From: Streptococcus entericus DSM 14446 | Lineage (GTDB): Bacteria > Bacillota > Bacilli > Lactobacillales > Streptococcaceae | Length of the DNA: 64,000 nucleotides | Direction of reading: 5' to 3' | Assembly (NCBI RefSeq): GCF_000380025.1 | Contig: NZ_KB904156.1 | Coordinates: 1 to 64,000 of the forward strand | Shown here: positions 36,630-46,281 of the stretch, in pieces | Layout: each line of letters opens with the position of its first letter | Position numbering within the stretch: the first letter of the stretch is position 1 | Notes under the pieces: generated by a model | Seen by the model: only the letters and a program-made list of their open reading frames with translations | What the model was told of the DNA's origin: nothing | Database searches by the model: none | Translations under genes and position numbers: made by a program

Positions 36630-36655
36630 GTTTTTATCAAAATTAAAATTTAGTA

Positions 36656-36683
36656 TTGACTAAAATTTCGTTTCTGCTATAAT
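36656..36683 (+). promoter_or_regulatory. Promoter of the MFS-regulator operon
   Basis: TTGACT (36656-36661), a 16-bp spacer and TATAAT (36678-36683). Confidence 0.75.
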
Positions 36684-36729
36684 TTAGATAATCGCAAAAA
36701 AAGTTTTTAGCGACAATTGAAAGGAGGGT

Positions 36730-37983
36730 GTGACGAAAAAAATCCTATCCAATAAATTGTACCTATCCGTTTTGGGCTTGGACTTGTTGTCCAATTTTGG
36801 AGACAGCGTCTATTATCTGGCTCTAATGAACTATGTCTTGCTATTGCCAGAACCTAAGACGGCGATTGCTATCGTGACCATGTCTGAGACCTTGCCTATT
36901 TTATCTGCCTTTATCATGGGCTACCTGGCGGATAAGCAGACCAGAAAAGTGCCCTTAATCATTACAACACAGTTTTTCCGCTTTGCCATTTACCTGGTGG
37001 TCGGGCTTGTCATGGGGTTTTCGCCAAACCTATGGGTGGTTGTGGCTGTCTCTTTGCTGAATTTTCTGTCTGACATGTCAGGGCAGTTTGAGGGCGGGCT
37101 CTATCAGCCCATCAGCTTGCGGGTGCTGGCGCCTGAGGAGCGAGAGCAAGGCATGGCTTTTTCATCCAGTGTTTTTCAAACCATGGCCATTCTTTTCAAA
37201 TTTAGCGGCGCGGCTCTGGTTGCTATCATGACCTACCAAAACCTGGCCTACCTCAATGCGGTCACCTTTCTCGTCTGTGCAGTGGGCATGCTGTTCTTGA
37301 GTAAGTCACTAAATGCTCTTCTGCTCAAAGACCCAATCACTGTTGTTGACCGTCCGTCGGAAGAGTCCTTTGTTGCAGATTTAAGGTCTAGCTTAAAGCT
37401 GGCCTTGACAGAGATGAATCGCATTCCTGCTGTGCGATTTGCCATGCTTGTTGTTCCTTTATTTAATGCTGTTTTTGCCAGTATCGAAACCTTTGTTCTC
37501 TTGGTGATGACAGAGGACAAGACCTTCGGTTTTGGCTCTCCTGCGCTGACTCTGTCTGTTATTGGTGTGGTGATGATGGTCGGTGGTTTGCTGGGCAATA
37601 TCGCGGTCATGTCAGGTCGTATGACGATTGATTTAATCCGTTTTTTACGGTATGGGACCATTGTTTTACTGCCTATCTTTCTGACCCTCTACTGGCACCA
37701 GACCTACTTGTTTTTGGCTGTGTTGCTTTTGACCAACTTCGGTATCGGGATTGTCAACCCTAAGATGGGAGCCTTGGTAAAAAACAGTCTCCCTGAGGAC
37801 AAGATGGGGATGATTTTCTCAGGTATGGCGACCTATTTTCAGCTGGGTGTTATCCTGATGAAAGTCCTTCTAGCTGGACTTATGGTCATCTTCCCGGCTC
37901 AGCACCTGATGCTGGTCATGTTAGTCCTGTCTGTTGGTTACATCATTTTTAGTTTTCGCTTAAATACAAAGGAGTTATCATGA
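36730..37983 (+). CDS. MFS transporter
   Basis: 417 residues and about 12 membrane helices. The N-half motif DKQTRKVPL after helix 2 is a short version of the MFS loop 2-3 motif, as in MdfA/macrolide-efflux-like exporters. The likely start is the GTG at 36730 (VTKKILSNKLYL): AAGGAGG ends only 2 bases before it, an unusually tight spacing, and no ATG lies nearby. It overlaps the next gene, an ArsR-type regulator, by ATGA. The substrate is unknown. Confidence 0.85.
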   Translation: MTKKILSNKLYLSVLGLDLLSNFGDSVYYLALMNYVLLLPEPKTAIAIVTMSETLPILSAFIMGYLADKQTRKVPLIITTQFFRFAIYLVVGLVMGFSPNLWVVVAVSLLNFLSDMSGQFEGGLYQPISLRVLAPEEREQGMAFSSSVFQTMAILFKFSGAALVAIMTYQNLAYLNAVTFLVCAVGMLFLSKSLNALLLKDPITVVDRPSEESFVADLRSSLKLALTEMNRIPAVRFAMLVVPLFNAVFASIETFVLLVMTEDKTFGFGSPALTLSVIGVVMMVGGLLGNIAVMSGRMTIDLIRFLRYGTIVLLPIFLTLYWHQTYLFLAVLLLTNFGIGIVNPKMGALVKNSLPEDKMGMIFSGMATYFQLGVILMKVLLAGLMVIFPAQHLMLVMLVLSVGYIIFSFRLNTKELS

Positions 37984-38999
37984 AGTTTTTGACGCATCTT
38001 CATCGCAGCCGTCTGGTTGATTTTCTCTGGCTACCCAATCTCGTTTATGTGGATTATAGCCATGTGGACATGACCAGTCAGGAGCGTGCAGTCATGGCGG
38101 ATGCCCTTGCCACCTTGGAGGAGGTAAAGGCAGTCCTTGCCCCTTACAAGGAGCGGATTGACCGTTATTTTCATCGGCACTTTTTCCTGCGGCTCTACCG
38201 TTATCTCTTGGCACAGGGACAGGATCCCTTGGACATGGCAGAGCTGCTCCGTTTGATTGAGGCTATACCAGAGGCAGTGCTGGAGCAGGAGTTCGCCCTT
38301 TTCTTAACCGATGAGGAACAAGACAGCCTCAGTTTGGAGGAGTTACTGCTTGTCTTGGAGGATTTCTCAGATGATCCTGCTTATCGCTGGCAGTTGCTCG
38401 AGTCCTATCAGCACCTAGAGGAATGTGTTCAGGGCATGAGTGCTCTTTATCAGGAACTTTGTCCCCTCTATGAGCCCTTTTATGCCCAATTTGAGGAGGA
38501 GATTCGCTCTTTTTCTGAACAGCTGGACATCTCAGACTTGTTTGCGAACACATCACACGATGTGCTGGGAGTCCTAGCTGAAACAGGACGCAGTAGCTGT
38601 GAGGTTTTTGTGACATCGCCTTTGCAGTTTATGCAAATGATTGGCTATGATAAACACCGACCAGATAGTCCTGCCTATTTCCAGCTCTTTCCCCGTGTGG
38701 CTGCCTTTATCGGTAACCGTCAAGTAGTGGACAAGGAAATCCTTGATGTGGTAGTCAAAAGCCTCAGTGACCCTGTCCGCTATGAGATTTTACAGAGAAT
38801 CGGCCTACACGGCGAGAAGAGTAAGGCCATCTCAGACAGTCTTGGCATCAGTCCAGCCACGGTTACCTTCCATGTCCAAAAACTGGTCAATGCCAACCTC
38901 TTGCTGATTTCAGGACAGACTAAAGGACACTATACCTTCAATCGCCCTCTCCTACAAGAAGTGCTCGAACGGGTCAAATTGGACTTTGACCTAAACTAG
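37980..38999 (+). CDS. ArsR-type regulator with large N-terminal domain
   Basis: 339 residues. The C-terminal 85 residues form a winged helix: SLSDPVRYEILQRIG, then SKAISDSLGISPATVTFHVQKLVNANLL, the ArsR recognition helix region. The first 250 residues are helical, acidic and not recognised; no CxC metal site is seen. It overlaps the MFS gene stop, so it probably controls that exporter and senses its ligand with the N-terminal domain. Operator sites were not identified. Confidence 0.82.
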   Translation: MKFLTHLHRSRLVDFLWLPNLVYVDYSHVDMTSQERAVMADALATLEEVKAVLAPYKERIDRYFHRHFFLRLYRYLLAQGQDPLDMAELLRLIEAIPEAVLEQEFALFLTDEEQDSLSLEELLLVLEDFSDDPAYRWQLLESYQHLEECVQGMSALYQELCPLYEPFYAQFEEEIRSFSEQLDISDLFANTSHDVLGVLAETGRSSCEVFVTSPLQFMQMIGYDKHRPDSPAYFQLFPRVAAFIGNRQVVDKEILDVVVKSLSDPVRYEILQRIGLHGEKSKAISDSLGISPATVTFHVQKLVNANLLLISGQTKGHYTFNRPLLQEVLERVKLDFDLN

Positions 39000-39049
39000 A
39001 TAAAAAAACGATTGACCCAGTCCAATGCCGTCAATCGTTTTTTATCTAG
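38996..39049. terminator. Bidirectional terminator
   Basis: CTAGATAAAAAAACGATTGA pairs with TCAATCGTTTTTTATCTAG. It serves both the regulator gene and pepQ. Confidence 0.9.
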
Positions 39050-39054
39050 TTTAA

Positions 39055-40131
39055 TTAGTAGTAGAGCAAGTCTTTGCTTGTATGGGTGAAGACCTCAAAT
39101 CCAGTTTTGGTCACGACACCGCAGTCCTCGATACGGACACCGACTTGACCAGGAATATAGATACCAGGCTCGACCGAGAAACACATGCCTTCTTCAATGA
39201 CCAAGTCATTACCTGCCATGATGGATGGGAATTCGTGCACATCCATCCCAATGCCATGCCCCAGACGGTGGTTGAAATACTCACCGTAACCTGCTTTTTC
39301 AATGACAGAGCGAGCAGCTGCATCTACTTCGCTAGCGGTCACACCAGGCTTAATGAAGTCTTGAGCGGCTAACTGGGCCTCCAGACAGAGTTGGTAAATG
39401 TCCTTTTTGAACTGGTCAGGCTGACCAACAGCCACTGTCCGTGTCATGTCACTCATATAGCCGTTGGCAGCGATGCCCAAGTCAAAGAGCAGGAGGGCGT
39501 TGTTTTCGATCCGATTATCAGCAGGAATACCGTGCGGATTGGCCGCGTTATCGCCTGTCAACACCATGGTCTCAAAACTCATGCCATAGCCCAGTCGCCT
39601 CATCTCATACTCGATGGTGGCGATGATATCGGTCTCTGTTTTGTCCAGGCTGATATTGTCAAACCCGATTTGGACGGCCTTATCGGCCAATAGCCCAGCA
39701 GCGTGCATTTTTTCAATCTCATCAGCTGATTTGATCAAACGCAGGCGGTTGATGGTCGGGGTCAGATTGACAAATTGGCTAGAAAACACAGTCTCCAAGC
39801 CTCGCAGTTTGGTCACATTGAGGTTATCAAACTCGATGGCTACCTGAGGATAGTCAGTCTTTGGCAGAATAGCCTTGATTTTTTCCCAAGGATTTTCTGA
39901 GTCAACATAACCAACAACTGGGAAAGAAACTGTCGCCTCTGCTCGTGCGGCATCAAGAGCAGGTAGAAAGAGCACGGGCTCTTTTTCTGCAAAGAGAAAG
40001 AGGAACATGTAGCGTTCATGTGGGTCGCTGTAATAACCGGTGAGGTAGTTGATAGAGACAGGATCAGACACGACTGCAGCGTAGACCTGTTCCTCGTTAA
40101 GTTTTTTAAGCAATTGAGTAATTTTAGTCAT
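39055..40131 (-). CDS. pepQ: Xaa-Pro dipeptidase PepQ (M24B)
   Basis: 358 residues from the ATG at 40131 (AAAGGAG 5 bases upstream). An N-terminal creatinase-like domain is followed by the pita-bread metallopeptidase: LLFDLGIAANGYMSDMTRT carries the two Asp ligands, HRLGHGIGMDVHE the His, FSVEPGIY and RIEDCGVV the Glu ligands. It cleaves X-Pro dipeptides, finishing what PepX (also in this window) releases. Confidence 0.93.
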   Translation of the reverse strand: MTKITQLLKKLNEEQVYAAVVSDPVSINYLTGYYSDPHERYMFLFLFAEKEPVLFLPALDAARAEATVSFPVVGYVDSENPWEKIKAILPKTDYPQVAIEFDNLNVTKLRGLETVFSSQFVNLTPTINRLRLIKSADEIEKMHAAGLLADKAVQIGFDNISLDKTETDIIATIEYEMRRLGYGMSFETMVLTGDNAANPHGIPADNRIENNALLLFDLGIAANGYMSDMTRTVAVGQPDQFKKDIYQLCLEAQLAAQDFIKPGVTASEVDAAARSVIEKAGYGEYFNHRLGHGIGMDVHEFPSIMAGNDLVIEEGMCFSVEPGIYIPGQVGVRIEDCGVVTKTGFEVFTHTSKDLLYY

Positions 40132-40223
40132 AGGCACTCCTTTAGTTTATTTTCTTCCATTTTTTCAAAAAAATGCCAAAAAAGCAAGTCGAACTAGATT
40201 TAGAAAATAAAATCTCAAATCAC

Positions 40224-40253
40224 TTGACGAGGAGACTAAACTTGTGGTATGAT
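40224..40253 (+). promoter_or_regulatory. rpsL promoter and leader
   Basis: TTGACG (40224-40229), an 18-bp spacer and TATGAT (40248-40253). The leader of about 130 bases can form a GTCTCT/AGAGAC hairpin. It probably serves rpsL and rpsG. Confidence 0.75.
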
Positions 40254-40393
40254 ACTAGACGGTACTTTTTACTTTTGGTCTCTCAAAAGTGTACAGAGAC
40301 GTGCTGACAAATGTTGCAAAAGTACACGCAGGATAGAGGATGTCACCGATCGCTTTGTCCAACCAAAACTAAAAATTTTACAGGAGAATGTAG

Positions 40394-40807
40394 ATGCCTA
40401 CAATTAACCAGTTGGTTCGTAAACCACGTCAATCTAAAGTAGAAAAATCTAAATCACCAGCGCTTAACGTTGGTTACAACAGCCACCGCAAAGTGACAAC
40501 TAACGTGTCTTCTCCACAAAAACGTGGTGTTGCAACACGTGTTGGAACAATGACACCTAAAAAACCTAACTCAGCCCTTCGTAAGTTCGCTCGTGTACGT
40601 TTGAGCAACCTCATCGAAGTTACTGCCTACATCCCAGGTATCGGCCACAACTTGCAAGAGCACAGCGTTGTACTTATCCGCGGTGGACGTGTAAAAGACC
40701 TTCCGGGTGTGCGTTACCATATCGTTCGTGGTGCACTTGATACAGCAGGTGTTGCTAACCGTAAACAAGGCCGTTCTAAATACGGTGCAAAACGTCCTAA
40801 AGGCTAA
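40394..40807 (+). CDS. rpsL: Ribosomal protein S12
   Basis: 137 residues, the full S12 sequence. [11 protein letters not shown] contains the conserved Lys residues where streptomycin-resistance changes occur in other bacteria (here wild-type K), and [16 protein letters not shown] follows. It acts in the decoding centre. ACAGGAG precedes the ATG. Confidence 0.99.
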   Translation: MPTINQLVRKPRQSKVEKSKSPALNVGYNSHRKVTTNVSSPQKRGVATRVGTMTPKKPNSALRKFARVRLSNLIEVTAYIPGIGHNLQEHSVVLIRGGRVKDLPGVRYHIVRGALDTAGVANRKQGRSKYGAKRPKG

Positions 40808-40824
40808 GAAGGGAGAATCTAAGA

Positions 40825-41295
40825 ATGAGTCGTAAAAACCGTGCCCCAAAACGTGAAGTTTTGGCAGATCCATTGTACAATTCAACATTAGTTACTCGCT
40901 TGATCAACCGCGTGATGCTTGACGGTAAGCGTGGTACGGCTGCTAGCATCGTTTACGGTGCTTTCGAGCAAATCAAAGAAGTAACTGGCAACGACGCTAA
41001 CGAAGTATTTGAGGCAGCGATGGAGAACATCATGCCTGTTCTTGAAGTTCGTGCTCGTCGTGTCGGTGGTTCTAACTACCAAGTTCCAGTTGAAGTGCGT
41101 CCAGAGCGTCGTATAACACTTGGTCTTCGTTGGTTGGTTAACGCTTCACGCGCTCGTGGTGAACACACCATGATCGACCGTTTGGCAAAAGAAATCATGG
41201 ACGCCGCAAACAACACAGGTGCATCTGTGAAGAAACGTGAAGACACTCACAAAATGGCTGAAGCCAACCGTGCCTTCGCACACTTCCGTTGGTAA
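40825..41295 (+). CDS. rpsG: Ribosomal protein S7
   Basis: 156 residues. [20 protein letters not shown] and [17 protein letters not shown] are S7 hallmarks. S7 nucleates assembly of the 30S head. It follows rpsL by 17 bases, with GAAGGGAG as ribosome binding site. Confidence 0.99.
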   Translation: MSRKNRAPKREVLADPLYNSTLVTRLINRVMLDGKRGTAASIVYGAFEQIKEVTGNDANEVFEAAMENIMPVLEVRARRVGGSNYQVPVEVRPERRITLGLRWLVNASRARGEHTMIDRLAKEIMDAANNTGASVKKREDTHKMAEANRAFAHFRW

Positions 41296-41647
41296 TCTTA
41301 GGATATTAAAGGCGAGCATACAAGTGAAAAATAGGAATCTGACGATGATTGCTTGCAATCTAGGAAGATTATCATTTTTCACTGACAGTATGCCGACCGT
41401 ATTCAACTCTAAGATGTGAGAGCGTTAAACAAGCCTTAGACAAACTAGGAAAAGCGACGACGAAGCTTAGGCTTCTAGGAGATTTTATCTTTTTGTCAGT
41501 GACTTGTTTGCCAAAGCAATCTGCATTGGACAGAACCAACGCCCAACTAAAAAGAGAAAACTCGAACGGGTAGGCCTCTGCCTATCCGTTCTTTATAAAA
41601 TATGGTATAATAGTACCGAAATCAAAATTTATAGGAGAAATAACCTC
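41296..41647 (+). other. rpsG-fusA intergenic region with terminator and fusA promoter
   Basis: 352 bases without a credible gene. It contains a GTGAAAAAT/ATTTTTCAC inverted repeat enclosing a GATTGC-TT-GCAATC hairpin, and a long-range CACTGACA/TGTCAGTG pair. A strong hairpin with short T-run lies at 41564-41595 (GAACGG-TAGGC with GCCTA-CCGTTC), followed by an extended -10 TGGTATAAT (TATAAT at 41606-41611) for fusA. Confidence 0.7.
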
Positions 41648-43726
41648 ATGGCACGCGAATTTTCGTTAGCAAAAACTCGTAACATCGGTATCATGGCGCA
41701 CGTCGATGCCGGTAAGACAACAACAACTGAGCGTATCCTTTACTATACTGGTAAAATCCATAAGCTTGGTGAGACCCACGAAGGTGCGTCACAAATGGAC
41801 TGGATGGAGCAAGAGCAAGAGCGTGGTATCACTATCACCTCTGCGGCAACAACTGCTCAATGGAAAGACACTCGTGTTAACATCATCGACACCCCAGGAC
41901 ACGTTGACTTCACCATCGAAGTACAACGTTCCCTGCGCGTACTTGACGGTGCGGTTACCGTTCTTGACTCACAATCAGGTGTTGAGCCACAAACTGAAAC
42001 CGTATGGCGTCAGGCGACTGAGTACCGCGTTCCTCGTATCGTATTTGCCAACAAAATGGACAAAATCGGTGCGGACTTCCTTTACTCTGTGTCTACCCTT
42101 CATGATCGTTTGCAAGCAAATGCTCACCCAATCCAACTCCCAATCGGTGCAGAAGATGACTTCACTGGCATCATCGACTTGATCAAGATGAAAGCTGAAA
42201 TCTACACCAACGACCTTGGTACAGATATTCGTGAAGAAGAGATTCCAGCTGAATACCTTGAGCAAGCGCAAGAGTGGCGTGAGAAGTTGGTTGAAGCTGT
42301 TGCTGAAACTGACGAAGAGCTCATGATGAAGTACCTTGAAGGTGAAGAAATCACTGAAGAGGAATTGAAAGCTGGTATCCGTAAGGCAACCATCAACGTT
42401 GAATTCTTCCCTGTTCTTTGTGGTTCTGCATTCAAAAACAAGGGTGTTCAGTTGATGCTTGATGCGGTACTTGACTACCTGCCAAGCCCAATCGACATCC
42501 CAGCGATTAAAGGGATCAACCCAGATACAGATGCTGAAGAAGAGCGTCCATCATCTGATGAAGAGCCATTTGCGGCCCTTGCCTTCAAGATCATGACAGA
42601 CCCATTCGTAGGTCGTTTGACCTTCTTCCGTGTCTACTCTGGTGTTCTTAACTCAGGTTCATACGTGATGAACACATCTAAAGGTAAGCGTGAGCGTATC
42701 GGACGTATCCTTCAGATGCACGCTAACAGCCGTCAAGAAATTGAAACAGTTTACTCTGGTGACATCGCTGCTGCCGTTGGTTTGAAAGACACCACTACTG
42801 GTGACTCATTGACTGACGAGAAAGCGAAAATCATTCTTGAGTCAATCGATGTTCCAGAACCAGTTATCCAACTCATGGTTGAGCCTAAGTCTAAAGCTGA
42901 CCAAGATAAGATGGGTGTTGCTTTGTCTAAATTGGCTGAAGAAGACCCAACCTTCCGCGTTGAAACTAACCCAGAAACTGGTGAGACCGTTATCTCTGGT
43001 ATGGGTGAGCTTCACCTTGACGTCCTTGTTGACCGTATGCGTCGTGAGTTCAAAGTAGAAGCAAACGTTGGTGCGCCTCAGGTATCTTACCGTGAAACTT
43101 TCCGCGCTTCTACTCAAGCACGTGGATTCTTCAAACGTCAGTCTGGTGGTAAAGGTCAGTTCGGTGACGTTTGGATCGAATTTACACCAAACGAAGAAGG
43201 TAAAGGTTTCGAGTTCGAGAACGCTATCGTCGGTGGTGTGGTTCCTCGTGAATTTATCCCAGCCGTTGAAAAAGGGCTCATCGAGTCTATGGCTAATGGT
43301 GTCCTTGCCGGCTACCCAATGGTTGACGTGAAAGCTAAACTTTACGATGGGTCATACCACGATGTCGACTCATCTGAAACAGCCTTCAAGATTGCGGCAT
43401 CTCTTGCCCTTAAAGAAGCAGCTAAATCAGCTCAACCAGCTATCCTTGAGCCAATGATGCTCGTCACCATCACCGCACCAGAAGACAACCTTGGTGATGT
43501 TATGGGTCACGTGACAGCTCGTCGCGGACGCGTTGATGGTATGGAAGCTCGTGGTAACGTTCAAGTCGTTCGTGCTTATGTGCCATTGGCTGAAATGTTT
43601 GGTTATGCAACAGTTCTTCGTTCAGCAACTCAAGGTCGTGGTACCTTCATGATGGTCTTTGACCACTACGAAGATGTGCCTAAGTCTGTACAAGAAGAAA
43701 TCATCAAAAAACACCGCGGTGAATAA
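41648..43726 (+). CDS. fusA: Elongation factor G
   Basis: 692 residues from the ATG at 41648 (AGGAG upstream); the frame extends 48 codons further but crosses the promoter. G1 [12 protein letters not shown], switch region [11 protein letters not shown]3 DTPGHVDF and G4 NKMDKIG mark the GTPase domain, followed by EF-G domains II-V. It translocates tRNA and mRNA on the ribosome. Confidence 0.99.
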   Translation: MAREFSLAKTRNIGIMAHVDAGKTTTTERILYYTGKIHKLGETHEGASQMDWMEQEQERGITITSAATTAQWKDTRVNIIDTPGHVDFTIEVQRSLRVLDGAVTVLDSQSGVEPQTETVWRQATEYRVPRIVFANKMDKIGADFLYSVSTLHDRLQANAHPIQLPIGAEDDFTGIIDLIKMKAEIYTNDLGTDIREEEIPAEYLEQAQEWREKLVEAVAETDEELMMKYLEGEEITEEELKAGIRKATINVEFFPVLCGSAFKNKGVQLMLDAVLDYLPSPIDIPAIKGINPDTDAEEERPSSDEEPFAALAFKIMTDPFVGRLTFFRVYSGVLNSGSYVMNTSKGKRERIGRILQMHANSRQEIETVYSGDIAAAVGLKDTTTGDSLTDEKAKIILESIDVPEPVIQLMVEPKSKADQDKMGVALSKLAEEDPTFRVETNPETGETVISGMGELHLDVLVDRMRREFKVEANVGAPQVSYRETFRASTQARGFFKRQSGGKGQFGDVWIEFTPNEEGKGFEFENAIVGGVVPREFIPAVEKGLIESMANGVLAGYPMVDVKAKLYDGSYHDVDSSETAFKIAASLALKEAAKSAQPAILEPMMLVTITAPEDNLGDVMGHVTARRGRVDGMEARGNVQVVRAYVPLAEMFGYATVLRSATQGRGTFMMVFDHYEDVPKSVQEEIIKKHRGE

Positions 43727-43751
43727 TAAGTAAAGATTAGACATCAAATAA

Positions 43752-43780
43752 TAGCACCGACCTCATGGTTGGTGCTTTTT
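43752..43780 (+). terminator. Terminator after fusA
   Basis: AGCACC-ACC pairs with GGT-GGTGCT and is followed by TTTTT. Confidence 0.85.
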
Positions 43781-44101
43781 GTGTTATGTGAATATTCCTG
43801 AACTCAGGGTAATGACCGAAACATTTCAGAAAGTCACTCAGCTGAAAATCAGGGTGCTTGAGAAGTTACGGCAGTGCAACATGATAATAGGCAAGGAAAA
43901 ATAAGTAAGGAAGTAGCATGATTTTCAATCGACGTCATTAAGAGGATTCAGAGGAAGATAATATAAGTGATTCTCATGTTGACCTTGGATGGTGTCAATG
44001 CAGACTTTAGTCAGAATATGAGAAGAGAGTGCTTGTTTTGAATGAATCTTGTTGTGACGTCTGGCTAGGTTTTATGTTATAATATCATAAAGGAGTTAAC
44101 A
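43781..44101 (+). other. Gene-free stretch after fusA with promoter
   Basis: No ORF or family is recognised in the first 290 bases. An extended -10 TGTTATAAT (TATAAT at 44078-44083) precedes the next gene, with AAAGGAG as ribosome binding site. Confidence 0.6.
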
Positions 44102-44803
44102 ATGACAGAAACACGGTTATATATTGTTCGTCATGGCAAGACGATGTTCAATACCTTGGGGCGTGCCCAAGGTTGGTGCGATAGTCCTCTGACAACGTTA
44201 GGTCGTGAAGGCATTCGAGAGCTGGGTCAAGGATTCGCAGTAGATGGGTTGACATTTGATGAAGCTTTTTCAAGTGATAGCGGTCGAACTCTTGAGACCT
44301 TAGCGATTGTTTTAAAAGAGCTTGGTCAGGAGAGCTTACCGCATACGGCAGATCGTCGTATACGTGAGTGGTGCTTTGGTAGCTTGGAAGGTCTGTACGA
44401 TGAGGAGCTCTTCCACGGTGTGCTGCCTAGAACAAGTGTCGTTGGTCTTGACAAGAAATTGACAGATTTAACCTATCAAGAAATTGCAGAGGCTTTGGTG
44501 GAGGCTGATACAGCTGGCTGGGCGGAGCCTTGGGAGGTATTGCGTGACCGTATTTGGCAGGGATTTGTGAGCATCGCAGAGCGCTTGGAGACAAAAGGTG
44601 GTGGCAACGGGCTTGTGGTTTGTCATGGGATGACCATCGCCACGCTCCTGTGGCTGATTGACCCTTGGTGGGAAAAGACGATGATTGATAACGGCAGTGT
44701 GACTGTTTTAAGCTATGAAAAGGGACAGTTTAGCATTGAACAAGTCGCTGATTTATCTTATCGCTATAAGGGAAGAGAGGCACTCGCAAATGAGAAGAAA
44801 TAA
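44102..44803 (+). CDS. Histidine phosphatase family protein
   Basis: 233 residues. The RHG motif IVRHGKT near the N-terminus and VVCHGMTI near the C-terminus give the two catalytic His; Arg and Glu are present (DRRIREW). Members are phosphoglycerate-mutase-like phosphatases of varied substrates. It leads a three-gene run with two cell-wall enzymes, so a wall or stress role is possible but not shown. Confidence 0.88.
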   Translation: MTETRLYIVRHGKTMFNTLGRAQGWCDSPLTTLGREGIRELGQGFAVDGLTFDEAFSSDSGRTLETLAIVLKELGQESLPHTADRRIREWCFGSLEGLYDEELFHGVLPRTSVVGLDKKLTDLTYQEIAEALVEADTAGWAEPWEVLRDRIWQGFVSIAERLETKGGGNGLVVCHGMTIATLLWLIDPWWEKTMIDNGSVTVLSYEKGQFSIEQVADLSYRYKGREALANEKK

Positions 44804-45545
44804 GGGAATACTAGTCGTCTTGCAGTTGCTGGCTATTGTGATCGCCTTGGTAGGATTTTACATTTTCCTGTCGCCACGTGATTTTCGCGTGACAACTGAT
44901 GAATCTCCTCGATTGTCAACATCATCGTCGTCCATGGCAGTAACAAGCTCATCCTCATCCAGTAATAAAGAAGAAACCGATGCCTTACCTGACGTTAGCC
45001 CTAATGATTGGGAATTAGTCCTGGTTAATCGGGATTATGCTTTTAACAATGTTGTCCCAGAACTTGGTTATGTTGAGGGAATTCCTGTTGATCAGCGAAT
45101 TGTGGAGGCGACGACTCAGTTTATGGCAGCTGTCCATGCACTAGATGCTGATCCCTTGCAGAGACTTTACTCTGGTTATCGGAGTGTAGAAGAACAAGCT
45201 GCGCTTTTTCAAACACGAGTAGCTGAGCTGGTAGCTGGGGGAACAAGTGAGGAGGAAGCGACAACAATTGTTTCACAAACGGTCTTGCCAGCAGGTCACA
45301 GTGAACATCACACGGGCTTAGCGATTGATATTATGCGTTATTCTGATGTGGCGAAGGAGATTGCAGCGATGGCTCCTGAACACGGTTTTATTCTTAGATA
45401 TACAAAGGGTGCGGAGCATATCACTGGAGTGTCTGAGGAAAATTGGCATTACCGCTATGTGGGTGTCGCTTCCGCCAAATACATGACTGAGCATCAGCTG
45501 ACTCTGGAGGAATATCTTGATTTATTAAGGAGCAAAAATCGATGA
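44790..45545 (+). CDS. LdcB/VanY-type carboxypeptidase (M15B)
   Basis: 251 residues from the ATG at 44790 (GAGAGG upstream), overlapping the phosphatase gene by 14 bases. Signal-anchor helix at residues 9-27, Ser-rich linker, then the M15B domain: LYSGYRSVEEQ, HSEHHTGLAIDI (zinc His and Asp) and ENWHYRYVG (catalytic and zinc residues). It trims stem-peptide termini of peptidoglycan; D,D- or L,D- specificity is not decided by sequence alone. Similar to pneumococcal DacB/LdcB. Confidence 0.88.
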   Translation: MRRNKGILVVLQLLAIVIALVGFYIFLSPRDFRVTTDESPRLSTSSSSMAVTSSSSSSNKEETDALPDVSPNDWELVLVNRDYAFNNVVPELGYVEGIPVDQRIVEATTQFMAAVHALDADPLQRLYSGYRSVEEQAALFQTRVAELVAGGTSEEEATTIVSQTVLPAGHSEHHTGLAIDIMRYSDVAKEIAAMAPEHGFILRYTKGAEHITGVSEENWHYRYVGVASAKYMTEHQLTLEEYLDLLRSKNR

Positions 45546-46135
45546 AACGACGATTAAGTTTTCTTGGCACTCTGCTTATCACGGTCTGTGTGATCATCAG
45601 CCTCCTGATCCCACTCTTGCTAAATGGTGCTCCTAAATCAGCTAATCAGCTGGTCAAAACCTCAGATAGCTCTGCTATCTTTATCAAAAAAATAGCACCT
45701 GAAGCCCAGAAACTAGGAAAAAGCTATGGGGTTATGCCGTCGGTTTTAATTGCTCAGGCCCTTTTAGAAACAGACTCTGGTCGTACGTTACTAGGGGTAA
45801 AGTACCATAATCTCTATCATTTACCAGCCTCAGAAGGCAATCGCCGTGTTGTTTTATGGACAACAGAGGTCAAAGATGGTAAAGAGCAGAACGTCGAGCG
45901 GAGTTATCAGGTTTATTCAACATGGTCTGAAAGCATGGCTGATTACATGACTCGGCTAAAGGCTAACAAATTGGGCGATGAGATGCTATACACAAGGCTA
46001 GCCACAGCAAAAACCTACAAAGAGGCCAGTGCCATCTTTTATCAAGAAGGTTATACAACAAGTAGTGATTATGCAGGACGTTTAATTGCTCTAATTGAAA
46101 AGCACCAGCTGGAACAATATGACAAGCAAAAATAA
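45542..46135 (+). CDS. GH73 N-acetylglucosaminidase
   Basis: 197 residues. N-terminal signal-anchor (residues 7-28), then a GH73 domain: VMPSVLIAQALLETDSGRT (catalytic Glu), KYHNLYHL and the YSTW-ESMADYM segment. It would cut peptidoglycan glycan chains, as LytG-type autolysins do. The start overlaps the previous stop (ATGA), so the phosphatase, carboxypeptidase and glucosaminidase are translated as one coupled unit. Confidence 0.88.
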   Translation: MKRRLSFLGTLLITVCVIISLLIPLLLNGAPKSANQLVKTSDSSAIFIKKIAPEAQKLGKSYGVMPSVLIAQALLETDSGRTLLGVKYHNLYHLPASEGNRRVVLWTTEVKDGKEQNVERSYQVYSTWSESMADYMTRLKANKLGDEMLYTRLATAKTYKEASAIFYQEGYTTSSDYAGRLIALIEKHQLEQYDKQK

Positions 46136-46179
46136 TAAGCGGATTAGTTAATATACAGAAATTTTCTGAAAAATAAAAC

Positions 46180-46208
46180 TTGACAAACTTATCTGACTAA
46201 GGTAAAAT
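46180..46208 (+). promoter_or_regulatory. brnQ promoter
   Basis: A near-perfect promoter: TTGACA (46180-46185), 17-bp spacer, TAAAAT (46203-46208). Confidence 0.85.
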
Positions 46209-46236
46209 AACCTTACTAAACATCAAGGAGTTTCCC

Positions 46237-46281
46237 ATGACACAAACAACACAACTTTTGGTAGTCGTTGTCAGAAGATAG
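46237..46281 (+). CDS. Branched-chain amino acid leader peptide of brnQ
   Basis: A 14-residue peptide, MTQTTQLLVVVVRR, with AAGGAG 6 bases before its ATG. Two Leu and four consecutive Val codons just before the stop are what a transcription-attenuation leader needs to sense Leu/Val-tRNA supply. It lies between the brnQ promoter and a perfect terminator upstream of the branched-chain amino acid carrier gene. It is too short for normal gene calling. Confidence 0.85.
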   Translation: MTQTTQLLVVVVRR

